A stretch of 64,000 bases of DNA, taken from the NCBI RefSeq assembly GCF_005870025.1, contig NZ_VATA01000015.1, positions 79,399 to 143,398 on the forward strand, in the 5' to 3' direction. The notes beneath the pieces were generated by a model, which did no database searches, was not told the DNA's origin, and saw only the letters and a program-made list of their open reading frames with translations. This DNA is from Poseidonocella sp. HB161398. GTDB taxonomy: Bacteria; Pseudomonadota; Alphaproteobacteria; Rhodobacterales; Rhodobacteraceae. The translations under genes were made by a program, and so were the position numbers. Of the stretch, positions 16,762 to 25,010 are shown piece after piece. Within the stretch, counting starts at the first letter, position 1. The number at the start of each line of letters is the position of its first letter.

Positions 16762-16787
16762 CCGGGCGCGATTTCCGTCGCGCCCGG
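16762..16787 (-). terminator. Stem-loop terminator at the end of the TRAP/hydratase cluster
   Basis: A perfect 10-bp stem CCGGGCGCGA/TCGCGCCCGG with a 6-nt loop lies 30 bp past the hydratase stop and before the cytochrome b561 gene, both on this strand. No U-run follows, as is common in high-GC genomes. Confidence 0.6.
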
Positions 16788-16816
16788 GCGTCGCTGCGGC
16801 CGCCTGCCGCGCGGGT

Positions 16817-17599
16817 TCAGCCGAAGCTGACCGCGATGCTGCCGAGCGGCCCGAAATCGGCGAGGACGGAATCCCCCGGCGCCACCGGAACCGGCCGGGT
16901 GAAGCTGCCGCTGAGGATGATGTCGCCCGCGCGCAGCCCCTCGCCCGCCGCGGCCAGCCGCTGCGCCAGCCACAGGAGCCCGGCCAGCGGATCGCCGCCG
17001 AGGCCCGCCGAGACGCCGGTCTCCTCGACCACGCCGTTGCGCGCCAGAACGGCGGCGATCCAGCCGAGATCGAGCCCGCCGAGCGGCCGCTTCCTGCCGC
17101 CGGTCACCACCGCGCCGAGGCCTGCATTGTCGGAAATCGTGTCGAGGATCGTCGCGGGCTCCTCGGTGCGGCTGTCGGCGATCTCCAGCGCCGGGGCGAC
17201 GCAGGCGATGGCCGCCAGCAGATCGCCGCGGGCGATCTCGGGCCCGGAAAGATCCGAGCCCATGGTGATCGCCAGCTCCGCCGTCACCAGCGGCCGGGCG
17301 AAGGTGCCGCGGCCGAATTCCGCGCCGTCGGAGAACAGCGCATCCTCGAAGATCACGCCGCAATCGGGACCCGAGACCCGGGCCGCCGCCTGCATCGGCC
17401 GCGCGGCCAGGCCGATCTTGCGGCCCGCGATCCGCGCGCCCTCGCCCAGCCTCAGCCGGGCCCAGCGGTCCTGGATGTCATAGGCATCCTCCAGCGTCAT
17501 GCCGGAGAAGATGCGGGAAGGCTGGGCGCAGGTCTCGCGGGTCCTGCCCGCCTCCCAGATGGCCTCGGCCGCGGCCTGGCGGTCGTCTTCGGTCAGCAC
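16817..17599 (-). CDS. 2-keto-4-pentenoate hydratase/fumarylacetoacetate hydrolase-family enzyme
   Basis: This 260-residue protein of the HpaH/MhpD group hydrates or decarboxylates 2-oxo-4-enoic acids using a divalent metal. Seen are GRKIGLAARPMQAAARVSGPDCGVIFEDALF (~60-90), AELAITMGSDLSG with the metal-site Glu (~108), APALEIADSR and the C-terminal barrel segment LRAGDIILSGSFTRPVPVAPGD. Length and motif order fit hydratases better than fumarylacetoacetases. It is the last gene of the cluster transcribed from the TRAP transporter and RraA-like gene, so it probably acts on a keto-acid intermediate of the imported substrate. A GC-rich hairpin occupies the gap upstream. Exact substrate unknown. 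Confidence 0.85.
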   Translation of the reverse strand: MLTEDDRQAAAEAIWEAGRTRETCAQPSRIFSGMTLEDAYDIQDRWARLRLGEGARIAGRKIGLAARPMQAAARVSGPDCGVIFEDALFSDGAEFGRGTFARPLVTAELAITMGSDLSGPEIARGDLLAAIACVAPALEIADSRTEEPATILDTISDNAGLGAVVTGGRKRPLGGLDLGWIAAVLARNGVVEETGVSAGLGGDPLAGLLWLAQRLAAAGEGLRAGDIILSGSFTRPVPVAPGDSVLADFGPLGSIAVSFG

Positions 17600-17622
17600 G
17601 TGTCTTGTCCCTCTCGATCCTG

Positions 17623-17643
17623 CCCGCGCCGGGATGGCGCGGG
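17623..17643 (-). other. Intercistronic stem-loop between RraA-like and hydratase genes
   Basis: CCCGCGCC (17623-17630) pairs perfectly with GGCGCGGG (17636-17643) across a 5-nt loop, within the 84-bp gap between two same-strand genes. It may modulate expression of the hydratase relative to the upstream genes. Confidence 0.45.
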
Positions 17644-17683
17644 GTCGATCTGTCCAAGCACGTGCTCTGCCACGCGCGGAGGC

Positions 17684-18361
17684 CTACTTGGCGAGCTTCG
17701 CCTCGACCATCCTGGTCGCGCCCGAGAGCTGGCCCAGATGGGTGCCCGCGGTGACCTTCGGCTCGTTGACCTTGCTGGCCGCGGTCTTCTGCTCGCCGAT
17801 CTCGATCACCTCGTCGAGGTCCTCGGGGGCGATGAAGAGGATGCCGGTGTCGTCCGCCAGCACCGCATAGCCCGGCAGCGCCGCCGCCCCGCCGATCGAG
17901 ACCGGCACGTTGAAGCCGCCGCCGGAGTCGTAGAGGCGCGTGGTGACCGGGGACGGACCGCGCGACCACATCGGGAACTGCTGCTCCTCGATTTCCAGCG
18001 TGTCGGTATGCGGACCGTCGACGCAGCCGCCGTCGAGCCCGATCATTGCCGCCATCCGGGTGACGCCGCCGCCCCAGCAGGCGTACTTGGTGTCGCCGAG
18101 ACGGTCGACGGCCAGGAAGTAGCCCGAGCCGCACTGGCTGAGGCAGTGGTGCAGCAGCGTGGAGTCGAGCCCGGGGATCGCCAGCGTCACCAGCGTCGAG
18201 GCGACGGTCTTGCCGCGCAGCACCGGCTGGATCGTGGGGGCCGCGAAGCCGAAATGGTAGAAATGGCCGATGGTCGCCGTTTCCAGCTTGGCCAGACGGT
18301 CGAGCTTCTCCTGCGGGATCGGCGCGGGCATCGGGTTCAGCTTGTAGACGAGATTGGACAT
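17684..18361 (-). CDS. RraA-like family protein with altered active-site motif
   Basis: This 225-residue protein has the RraA/HMG-aldolase fold pattern: TIGHFYHFGFAAPTIQPVLRGKTVAST at the N-terminus, GDTKYACWGGGVTRMAA (~89-105), FPMWSRGPSP (~129-138), and the VLADDTGILFIAPEDLDEVI ending. In pyruvate aldolases of this family the central motif is DGxxRD, where Arg and Asp are catalytic. Here it reads DGPHTDT, with Thr at residue 119 where the Arg is expected. A standard aldolase reaction is therefore doubtful. Many RraA-like proteins with other roles sit in carboxylate catabolic operons, and this one lies 10 bp after dctM and before a hydratase. Role unknown, but metabolic rather than RNase-regulatory by context. 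Confidence 0.85.
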   Translation of the reverse strand: MSNLVYKLNPMPAPIPQEKLDRLAKLETATIGHFYHFGFAAPTIQPVLRGKTVASTLVTLAIPGLDSTLLHHCLSQCGSGYFLAVDRLGDTKYACWGGGVTRMAAMIGLDGGCVDGPHTDTLEIEEQQFPMWSRGPSPVTTRLYDSGGGFNVPVSIGGAAALPGYAVLADDTGILFIAPEDLDEVIEIGEQKTAASKVNEPKVTAGTHLGQLSGATRMVEAKLAK

Positions 18362-18371
18362 GGGGACTCCG

Positions 18372-19655
18372 TTACTGTGGTCCGAGGATCAGGTCGGGCA
18401 GGAAAGTGACCACGCCCGGCACATAGGTGAGCAGGATGAGCACCGCGAAGAGCGGCAGCAGGAAGGGCAGCACCGCCATCGTCACCTTCTCGAAGCGGAC
18501 GCGGCCGACCTCGGAGACGATGTAGAGGCCGATGCCCATCGGCGGCGTGGCGATGCCGATCAGCAGGCCCAGCTGGATGATGATGCCGAAATGCACCCGG
18601 TCGATGCCGTAGGCGTCGATCACCGGCAGCAGCGTCGGCACGAGGATCAGCTTGGCGGGCACCCCCTCGACGACGCAGCCGACGAGGATGATGAAGACCA
18701 GCAGCAGCGCCAGGAAGACGTTCTTGTTGTCGGTCAGCGCGAAGGTCGCCTCGGCGAGCTTCTGCGGCGCCTGGTCGATGGCCAGGAGCCACCCCATCGC
18801 GATCGAGAAGGCGATGATGATCATGATCACGGCGGTCATCATCGCGCTGTCCGACAGCGCGTCGAGGAACTTGCGGAAGGTCAGCTCCTTGTACCAGATG
18901 CCGAGCGCGATGCAGTAGATGCAGGCCAGCACCCCCGCCTCGGTGGCGGTGACGAAGCCGAACATGATGCTGCCCAGGATGATCGCCGGGGCGACGAGCG
19001 CGAGGAAGCCGTGCCGCGCCGAGCCCGCCACTTCGCGCACCGTGGCCCGCTTCTGGGTCGGGAAGTCGCGGAACTGCGCCACGAAGCGGACATAGAGCAT
19101 CAGCGCCAGGCCGACGACGATGCCCGGCACGAGGCCTGCGAGGAACATCCGCTCGATCGACTGCTGGGCGAGGAAGGCATAGAGCACGAGCCCGATGGAG
19201 GGCGGGATCAGCGGACCGATGACCGAGGAGGCGACGGTGACGGCGGCGGCGAAATCGCCCTTGTAGCCGGCTTCGCGCATCGCCTTGATCTCGATGGCGC
19301 CGAGGCCCGCGCAGTCAGCGACGGCCGCGCCCGAGATGCCCGCGAAGATCATCGAGCTGAGGATGTTCACCTGGGCCAGGCCCGCGCGCAGGTGCCCGAC
19401 CAGCGAATTGGCGAAGGCGAAGATGCGCTCGGTCACGCCGGTGACGTTCATCAGGTTGCCGGCCATGATGAAGAAGGGCACGGCGGTCAGCGACGCCTTG
19501 TTCACGCCTTCCAGCATCTGCTGCGGGATGATCTGCAGCACGCCGGAGAAATCCGAGGTCAGGAAGGTCACCAGCGTCGAGACGCCGATGGCGATGGAGA
19601 TCGGCACGCGCAGGAGGATCAGCGCGAGGAAGGAGCCGAAGAGGATATAGGCCAT
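18372..19655 (-). CDS. TRAP transporter large permease (DctM family)
   Basis: This 427-residue membrane protein has 12-13 hydrophobic segments and the DctM hallmarks: FFIMAGNLMNVTGVTERIFAFANSLVGHLRAGLAQVNILSSMIFAGISGAAVAD in the first third, PPSIGLVLYAFL, and the C-terminal GIATPPMGIGLYIVSEVGRV. It works with DctQ and the periplasmic DctP protein, driven by a sodium or proton gradient. The gene starts 1 bp after dctQ ends and is followed 10 bp later by the RraA-like gene, so the catabolic genes are transcribed with their transporter. Confidence 0.93.
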   Translation of the reverse strand: MAYILFGSFLALILLRVPISIAIGVSTLVTFLTSDFSGVLQIIPQQMLEGVNKASLTAVPFFIMAGNLMNVTGVTERIFAFANSLVGHLRAGLAQVNILSSMIFAGISGAAVADCAGLGAIEIKAMREAGYKGDFAAAVTVASSVIGPLIPPSIGLVLYAFLAQQSIERMFLAGLVPGIVVGLALMLYVRFVAQFRDFPTQKRATVREVAGSARHGFLALVAPAIILGSIMFGFVTATEAGVLACIYCIALGIWYKELTFRKFLDALSDSAMMTAVIMIIIAFSIAMGWLLAIDQAPQKLAEATFALTDNKNVFLALLLVFIILVGCVVEGVPAKLILVPTLLPVIDAYGIDRVHFGIIIQLGLLIGIATPPMGIGLYIVSEVGRVRFEKVTMAVLPFLLPLFAVLILLTYVPGVVTFLPDLILGPQ

Positions 19656-19656
19656 G

Positions 19657-20223
19657 TCAGATCTCCGGGTGGTGCTCGGTGAGGTTTTCCGGCAGGCCGG
19701 CCGCCATCTTGCCCATGTCGATCAGGGCGGAGAGGCAGATCAGGAAGGCGGAGACGAAGAGCGGGACCGAGAGCGCCTGGCGCGGCAGTTCCTGGCCGTC
19801 GGGGAAGATCGCGCCGTCGACCACGCCCGAGGAGGTGGCGAGCACGGTCGGCAGGAGCTTCAGGAGCACCGCGCAGAGGATCAGCGCGCAGAGATCCGAC
19901 AAGAGCCGGGTCGCCGGATAGCCCCATTTGCCCAGATGGTTGGCGAGGAAGTCGATGCGCACGTCCTTCAGCCGCGCGAAGACGGCGAAGAAGCCGAAGA
20001 AGCTGAGCCAGACGAAGAACACCATCGTCCAGGGCCAGATCCAGTAGGCCGAGAAACCGAAGGGACGGCCGACAATCGTGACGGTGGTCAGCGCCAGCAT
20101 GACGATCAGGCAGCCATTGGCGATCCACATGAACACGCCGCCCAGGCCCCAGCTCAGCCGGTCGGCAAGAAGGAGGGCTGCCTGCAGCCCTCCCTTGGGA
20201 GAAATCTCCTGGAACGCGATCAT
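19657..20223 (-). CDS. TRAP transporter small permease (DctQ family)
   Basis: This 188-residue protein has four transmembrane helices (around residues 25-48, 60-80, 100-125 and 145-165). Helix 2 carries the DctQ-typical WIWPWTMVFFVWLSFFGFFAVF with charged RLKDVRIDFLANHL after it. The start overlaps the dctP stop (ATGA), and the stop abuts dctM, giving the usual P-Q-M order. It provides the small subunit of the secondary high-affinity importer. Confidence 0.92.
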   Translation of the reverse strand: MIAFQEISPKGGLQAALLLADRLSWGLGGVFMWIANGCLIVMLALTTVTIVGRPFGFSAYWIWPWTMVFFVWLSFFGFFAVFARLKDVRIDFLANHLGKWGYPATRLLSDLCALILCAVLLKLLPTVLATSSGVVDGAIFPDGQELPRQALSVPLFVSAFLICLSALIDMGKMAAGLPENLTEHHPEI

Positions 20224-21206
20224 TCGGTACGCGCCGCCTCGACCGCTTCCATGTAGCCCTCGGGCAGCTCGCCGGAGGCGGCCATCTCGTCGTAGAAGGG
20301 CTTCATCGCCTCGACGAAGGGCGCGGTGTCGAGTTCCACATAGGTGGCGCCCTCGTCGGTCATCCGCTTGATGCTTTCGTCCGCGACCTTGAACATCAGG
20401 TCCTGGCTGAATTCGCCGGCCTCGTTATAGGCCTTCAGCAGCCCGGCCTTCACGTCCTCGTCCAGCGCGTCATAGGCCTTGAGGTTCATCATGAAGCCGA
20501 TCGACTGCCAGTATTCGTCATGGCGCGAAATGTAGGGGGCGACCTCGTTGAAGCGCATGGATTCGACCAGCGCGATCGGCGAGTTCACCGCCTGCACGAT
20601 GTTCTTCTGGATCGACTGGTAGACCTCGGTCCAGGGCAGCGTGATGACTTCGGCGCCCAGATGCGACCAGGAGGCGATGGCCAGCTTGTCGGGATGCATG
20701 CGCAGTTTCAGGCCCTGGACGTCCTCCAGGCTGTTGACCGGCTTGTTCGACACCATCACGCGGAACGGGCCGCGCAGCACGGCGGTCGGGTCGCCCAGCG
20801 GGCCGACGCCCGAGACCTCGGCGGCCTTCTCGAACCAGCCCTTGACCAGGTCGGACCCCATGAAGCGCTGCCAGTGGGCGTAGTCGTCGAAGACGAAGGC
20901 CGGCGAGATCCAACTCAGCTCCGGCGCCCATTTGCGCATGTAGCCGAAGCCCTCGGCATAGATGTTGACGACGCCGGCCTGCATCTGCTCGAGGACCGCG
21001 TCCTCCTTGCCGAGCTGCTCGTTCGGGAAGACCTGGATGGTCAGCTTGCCGTCGGTGTATTCGTCGGTCAGTTCGGCGAACTTGGCGAAGACCTGGCCCT
21101 CGGGGCTGTCGACCGGCATCTTGGTGGCCATGCGCCAGGTCTCGGCCGAGGCGCTGCCTGCAGCGAGGATCAGCGCCACGGCGCTGAGGGTGCGGAAGAG
21201 CTTCAT
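20220..21206 (-). CDS. TRAP transporter substrate-binding protein (DctP family)
   Basis: This 328-residue periplasmic protein has a signal peptide (MKLFRTLSAVALILAAGSASA). The mature part opens TWRMATKMPVDSPEGQVFAKFAELTDEYTDGKLTIQVFPNEQLG, the canonical DctP N-terminus. A conserved ligand-binding Arg is expected in LRGPFRVMVSNKPVNSLEDVQGLKLRM (~155-180). I set the start at 21206, preceded by AAGGAG at good spacing; the open frame upstream has no homology. The substrate is unpredicted by sequence. The linked L-2-hydroxyglutarate oxidase, hydratase and amidohydrolase suggest an organic acid or hydroxy-acid amide. Confidence 0.92.
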   Translation of the reverse strand: MKLFRTLSAVALILAAGSASAETWRMATKMPVDSPEGQVFAKFAELTDEYTDGKLTIQVFPNEQLGKEDAVLEQMQAGVVNIYAEGFGYMRKWAPELSWISPAFVFDDYAHWQRFMGSDLVKGWFEKAAEVSGVGPLGDPTAVLRGPFRVMVSNKPVNSLEDVQGLKLRMHPDKLAIASWSHLGAEVITLPWTEVYQSIQKNIVQAVNSPIALVESMRFNEVAPYISRHDEYWQSIGFMMNLKAYDALDEDVKAGLLKAYNEAGEFSQDLMFKVADESIKRMTDEGATYVELDTAPFVEAMKPFYDEMAASGELPEGYMEAVEAARTE

Positions 21207-21501
21207 CGGGATCTCCTTGTCGGTGGGTGCGGGTCTGGAGGCCGCCCGCTTTCCGCAAAGTCTGGGCGCGAGGGGGCGCCGGGAGCAAATCGAAAGAATT
21301 TTCGCTCCGATCAGCAGAATTTTGGGCCGGGCCGGATCCGGGCGGCGGCGGCCCGCGGCCAGAGCGCTCCGGGCCCGCTGCGCGGCACGGCGCGGCGGGA
21401 TCGGCCCGGGGCGCGGGCAAGGGGCCGCCCGCAGGCGGCCCGGTCTGCTGATGCCAATGGGGCCGGGCCCGATCAGGCGCCGGCCCGAAGGGCCGTCCGG
21501 C
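21207..21501. other. 295-bp intergenic region upstream of dctP
   Basis: No gene is seen. The central part (about 21282-21335) is the only AT-rich patch. It holds a dyad-like arrangement GGAGC-N5-GAAA-N4-TTTC-GCTCC (21282-21308), a reasonable place for the TRAP operon promoter and operator. The rest is GC-rich without a convincing element except the hairpin at the creatininase end. Confidence 0.4.
21481..21495 (-). terminator. Stem-loop after the creatininase-like gene
   Basis: CGGCCC/GGGCCG with a GAA triloop lies 6 bp past the creatininase stop. It is a compact stable hairpin and probably ends or trims that transcript before the dctP promoter region. Confidence 0.45.
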
Positions 21502-22311
21502 TCAGCCGGCGAAGCCCTTCGCGACATGGTCGCGGATCAGCCCGGCGCCGATTTCCGCCAGCCGCGCGGACAGCTTCGCGCCCGTGTCGGCCGAGCTGTT
21601 CTTGGGATGGCCGCCGCGGATGCCGTGGGGCGCGGCCTCGGCCGCCTCGATCGGCATCTGCACCGGCACGCCCTCGTAGGAGGTCTCGGTGAAGCCCGCG
21701 ACCTTCATGCCCATGAAGGTCAGGTCGGCCGGCGCCGGATCGGTCATCAGGTCCAGCCGCAGGATCTCGGGGTAGTAGTGCAGCCCGATCGAGGTCAGCG
21801 GGTCGCCGCCATGGCCCGAGCTCGCCGCCGCGGCCTCGGGGCCGAGGATGTCCTTCAAGAGGCCGTAGGCGGCTTTCCACAGGTAGAAGGCGGGCAGGAT
21901 CACGCCCTTGTCGCGCCAGCGCAGCGCCACCTCGTTCAAGGGCGCGACATTGCCGCCATGGCCGTTGACGAAGAGGATCTTGGTCAGCCCCTGGCGGGTC
22001 AGCGACCAGATCATGTCGTCGAGAACGGCGCAGAGCGTGCCGTGGCTCAGGCTCATGCCGCCATGGGCCGACTGGAAGGCGTCGCGGCCGCCGAAGGGGA
22101 TCGGCGGGGTGACGAAGGTCGGGACGCCGAATTCGCGCGCCTTGCGGGCGATGTCATGGGCGACGCATTCCGCGCCCAGATAGTCGCCCATCGGCGCGTG
22201 GACGCCCTGGTCCTCCAGCGAGCCCATCGGGATCAGGATCACCGCCTCTTCGGTCAGCAGCTCCTTGGCCTCGGCGGAGGTCAGTTCCGCGAGCTTGATC
22301 TTGTCAGTCAT
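21502..22311 (-). CDS. Creatininase-family amidohydrolase
   Basis: This 269-residue cytoplasmic metal-dependent amidohydrolase shows the family's metal-site motifs. These are PMGSLEDQGVHAPMGDYLGA (Glu33, His38, Asp43), GGMSLSHGT (~84-92), and FVNGHGGN (116-121), plus a SSGHGGDPLTSIGL stretch where other members have the HAGEIETS motif. The group includes creatininase and enzymes opening cyclic amides, such as the one in mycofactocin or FAPy degradation. True creatininase is not implied. It lies between an L-2-hydroxyglutarate oxidase gene and the TRAP transporter on the same strand, so I infer hydrolysis of an amide or lactam to an acid. Exact substrate unknown. Confidence 0.85.
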   Translation of the reverse strand: MTDKIKLAELTSAEAKELLTEEAVILIPMGSLEDQGVHAPMGDYLGAECVAHDIARKAREFGVPTFVTPPIPFGGRDAFQSAHGGMSLSHGTLCAVLDDMIWSLTRQGLTKILFVNGHGGNVAPLNEVALRWRDKGVILPAFYLWKAAYGLLKDILGPEAAAASSGHGGDPLTSIGLHYYPEILRLDLMTDPAPADLTFMGMKVAGFTETSYEGVPVQMPIEAAEAAPHGIRGGHPKNSSADTGAKLSARLAEIGAGLIRDHVAKGFAG

Positions 22312-22348
22312 TTCACTTCCTTTCAGCCGCGCCCCGCGCGGGTCTTCC

Positions 22349-22376
22349 GGTCCCGGGCACTCTGGCCGCCGGGACC
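22349..22376 (-). terminator. Stem-loop between lhgO and creatininase gene
   Basis: GGTCCCGG (22349-22356) pairs with CCGGGACC (22369-22376) across a 12-nt loop in the 124-bp gap. An AT-rich stretch beside it (about 22390-22420) could hold a promoter for the creatininase gene. Confidence 0.4.
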
Positions 22377-22435
22377 CCCGTCCTGTCCAATCGAATTAAT
22401 TTCGGGCGGGGATAAATTTCTCCGACCGGGCCCGC

Positions 22436-23632
22436 TCAGGCGGACGCGGCGAAGAGCTTCTGCGCGATCATGTCGCCGATCGGCAGCGCCGAGGTCGCTG
22501 CCGGGGACGGCGCGTTCAGCACATGCAGCATCCTGCCGGTCTGCCCGAAGAGGAAGTCGTGCTGCATCGCCCCGTCGGCCATCACCGCCTGGGCGCGGAT
22601 GCCGCAGTCCATCGGCGTCAGGTCGGCCAGTTCGAGCGACGGGCAGTAGCGGCGGCAGGCCTCCAGGTAGCGGCGGCGGAAGACCGAGTTGCCGATCTCG
22701 TCGAGCCCGGGACGGAGGTTCTGCGCGATCGACTTCCAGAAGCCGGGGAAGCTGAACGTCTCGGCCATGTCCTTGAAATCGAGCGACCATTTCGGATAGC
22801 CTTCGCGCGCGAAGCCGAGCATGGCGTTCGGGCCGACCGTGACCGAGCCGTCGATCATCGGCGTCAGGTGCACGCCGAGGAAGGGCAGGCCCGGTTCCGG
22901 CACCGGGTAGATCATCGCCGAGACGATGCTGCTGCAGCGCGGGCCGAGCCGGTAGTACTCGCCGCGGAAGGGCACGATGCGGTGGGCGATCTTCAGCCCC
23001 GCCATCCGCGCCACCCGGTCCGATTGCAGCCCGGTGCAGGCGACGAGCCGTGCCGCCGTCACCGTCTCGCCGCCGGTATCGATCTCGACATGGGCGCCGG
23101 TCTCGCGGATCGCGCGGGGCTGGGTGCCGAAGCGGATCTCGGCACCGGCGCGGCGCAGCTCGGCGGCCAGCGCCTCGAGCACGGCGGAATAGCTGACGAT
23201 CGCGGCGGCCGGGACCCAGATCGCGCCCAGCCCGGTGATCGAGGGCTCGCGCGCGCGGATCTCGTCCGCGCCGAGCCGCTCGGTCTCGATCCGGTTCTCC
23301 TTCGAGCGCTCGAAGAGCGCGTCGAGCCGCGGCAGCTCCTCCTCGCGGGTCGCGACGATCAGCTTGCCGCGGGTCTCGAAGGGGATGCCGTGCCCGGCGC
23401 AGAATTCCTTGGTCCGCGCCGCGCCCTCGCGGCAGAGCTGCGCCTTCAGGCTGCCCGGGGCGTAGTAGATGCCGGAATGGATGACGCCGGAATTGTGCCC
23501 GGTCTGATGGCGGCCGAGCCGGTCCTCCTTCTCGAGAAGGAGCAGCGAGGCGCCCGGGCGCTCGGCCAGGATCGCCCTTGCGGTGGCCAGCCCGACAATG
23601 CCGCCGCCGAGGATGCAGAAATCATAGGTCAT
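22436..23632 (-). CDS. lhgO: L-2-hydroxyglutarate oxidase
   Basis: This 398-residue FAD-dependent enzyme of the DAO superfamily oxidises L-2-hydroxyglutarate to 2-oxoglutarate, passing electrons to quinone or oxygen. The N-terminal Rossmann motif is GGGIVG (9-14) with the acidic ribose ligand in LLLLEKEDRLGRHQTGHNSGVIHSGIYY, and this HQTGHNSGVIHSG run is diagnostic for LhgO. The central RIVPFRGEYYRL and C-terminal CGIRAQAV segments also match. The gene heads the right-to-left cluster containing the creatininase-like and TRAP genes. That fits a route converging on 2-oxoglutarate, although LhgO also serves as metabolite repair. Confidence 0.9.
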   Translation of the reverse strand: MTYDFCILGGGIVGLATARAILAERPGASLLLLEKEDRLGRHQTGHNSGVIHSGIYYAPGSLKAQLCREGAARTKEFCAGHGIPFETRGKLIVATREEELPRLDALFERSKENRIETERLGADEIRAREPSITGLGAIWVPAAAIVSYSAVLEALAAELRRAGAEIRFGTQPRAIRETGAHVEIDTGGETVTAARLVACTGLQSDRVARMAGLKIAHRIVPFRGEYYRLGPRCSSIVSAMIYPVPEPGLPFLGVHLTPMIDGSVTVGPNAMLGFAREGYPKWSLDFKDMAETFSFPGFWKSIAQNLRPGLDEIGNSVFRRRYLEACRRYCPSLELADLTPMDCGIRAQAVMADGAMQHDFLFGQTGRMLHVLNAPSPAATSALPIGDMIAQKLFAASA

Positions 23633-23744
23633 GGCGGAAGTCTTGCCGCGGCGCGGGCGCTACGGGAAGCGGATTCTCGCGCCGCGGAGCGACGGAAGCG
23701 CGCAGAAGCGGCGTTTCCCGCATGGACATGACACGGAGACGCCG

Positions 23745-23864
23745 ATGCCCCGCCTCATCCTGTTCCTGCTCGCCGCGGCTCTGCTGGCAGGCGATCTGGC
23801 CACGCTGTCGGGATTGCGCCTGGCCTGGGCGGCAGAGGGCCTGTCCGGCTACCCACTGCCCTGA
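23745..23864 (+). CDS. Possible small membrane or secreted protein, 39 residues
   Basis: A short frame reads MPRLILFLLAAALLAGDLATLSG and continues with a Leu/Ala/Gly-rich tail ending GYPLP. It has one N-terminal hydrophobic helix and a GGAG ribosome site 8 nt before the ATG. It resembles tiny membrane proteins, but I recognise no family. A frame open further upstream (from 23631) gives an Arg-rich stretch that does not look real. A hairpin follows within 25 bp. It could be non-coding. Confidence 0.35.
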   Translation: MPRLILFLLAAALLAGDLATLSGLRLAWAAEGLSGYPLP

Positions 23865-23886
23865 CTGCCGCTGTGCAGGCGGGCGG

Positions 23887-23904
23887 GGCCCCGGCGCGGG
23901 GGCC
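23887..23904. terminator. GC-rich hairpin between convergent units
   Basis: GGCCCC (23887-23892) pairs with GGGGCC (23899-23904) across 6 nt in the 89-bp gap before the convergent aldolase gene. It is a plausible terminator without a T-tract. Confidence 0.35.
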
Positions 23905-23953
23905 GGGGCGGGACAGGGAGGCCGGACGGGCCGGTCCCCCTGCCCTATGCGGT

Positions 23954-24994
23954 TCAGGCGCTGTAGCTCTTGGCCATTTCGGCCAGCGACTTCACCTTGA
24001 TCTTGTCGGCATGGCCTGCGGTGCCGAAGGCCTCGTAGCGGGCGACGCAGATCTTGACCATTTCGGCGCGGGCCGGGCCGAGATACTTGCGCGGGTCGAA
24101 TTCGCCGGGGTTCTCTGCGAAGGCCCGGCGGATCGCCGCGGTGGCCGCCATGCGGTTGTCGGTGTCGATATTGACCTTGCGCACGCCCGACTTGATGCCG
24201 CGCTGGATCTCCTCGACCGGCACGCCCCAGGTCGGCTTGATCTCGCCGCCATAGGCGTTGATGATCTCCTGCAGATCCTCGGGCACCGAGGAGGAGCCGT
24301 GCATCACCAGGTGGGTGTTCGGCAGGCGGCGGTGGATCTCCTCGATCACGTTCATCGCCAGGATGTCGCCATCGGGCTTGCGGGTGAACTTGTAGGCGCC
24401 GTGGCTGGTGCCCATGGCGATCGCCAGCGCGTCGACATTGGTCGCCTCGACGAATTTCACCGCCTCGTCGGGATCGGTCAGCAGCTGGTCATGGCTGAGC
24501 TTCTCGGTCGCGCCATGGCCGTCCTCCTGGTCGCCCATGCCGGTTTCCAGCGAGCCCAGCACGCCCAGCTCGCCCTCGACCGAGACGCCGCAGGCATGCG
24601 CCATCTGGGTGACCGAGCGGGTGACGTCGACATTGTAGTCGAAATCGGCCGGGGTCTTGCCGTCAGCCTTCAGCGAGCCGTCCATCATCACGGAGGTGAA
24701 GCCGTACTGGACCGCGGTGGCGCAGGTCGGCAGGCTGTTGCCGTGGTCGAGATGCATGCAGACCGGGATATGCGGATACATCGCCACCAGGCCGTCGATC
24801 AGGTGCTTCAGCACGATGTCGCCGGCATAGGAGCGGGCGCCGCGGCTGGCCTGGATGATGACCGGCGAGTTGGTCTTGTCCGCGGCTTCCATGACGGCCA
24901 GGCCCTGCTCCATGTTGGAGATGTTGAAGGCCGGAATGCCGTAGTCGTTTTCGGCGGCATGGTCGAGAAGCTGTCTCAGGGTGATACGGGACAT
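23954..24994 (-). CDS. fba: Class II fructose-bisphosphate aldolase
   Basis: This 346-residue zinc-dependent aldolase interconverts fructose-1,6-bisphosphate with DHAP and glyceraldehyde-3-phosphate. The start at 24994 ([30 protein letters not shown]) has AAAGGA about 10 nt upstream; the open frame before it is non-homologous. Motifs are CMHLDHG (Zn and catalytic Asp near 80), [20 protein letters not shown], and the C-terminal [14 protein letters not shown] with phosphate-binding residues. The sequence is of the CbbA/CfxB type found with Calvin-cycle genes in alphaproteobacteria. It lies 16 bp downstream of a fructose-1,6-bisphosphatase gene, so the two gluconeogenic enzymes are co-transcribed. 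Confidence 0.95.
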   Translation of the reverse strand: MSRITLRQLLDHAAENDYGIPAFNISNMEQGLAVMEAADKTNSPVIIQASRGARSYAGDIVLKHLIDGLVAMYPHIPVCMHLDHGNSLPTCATAVQYGFTSVMMDGSLKADGKTPADFDYNVDVTRSVTQMAHACGVSVEGELGVLGSLETGMGDQEDGHGATEKLSHDQLLTDPDEAVKFVEATNVDALAIAMGTSHGAYKFTRKPDGDILAMNVIEEIHRRLPNTHLVMHGSSSVPEDLQEIINAYGGEIKPTWGVPVEEIQRGIKSGVRKVNIDTDNRMAATAAIRRAFAENPGEFDPRKYLGPARAEMVKICVARYEAFGTAGHADKIKVKSLAEMAKSYSA

Positions 24995-25010
24995 CAGGAC
25001 GATCCTTTCG

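Noticed and set aside
16719..17363. N-terminal extension of cytochrome b561
   Set aside because: It is out of frame with and overlaps the hydratase gene, and lacks transmembrane character.
21207..21527. N-terminal extension of the TRAP binding protein
   Set aside because: It is Pro/Arg-rich and would precede the signal peptide; AAGGAG marks the start at 21206.
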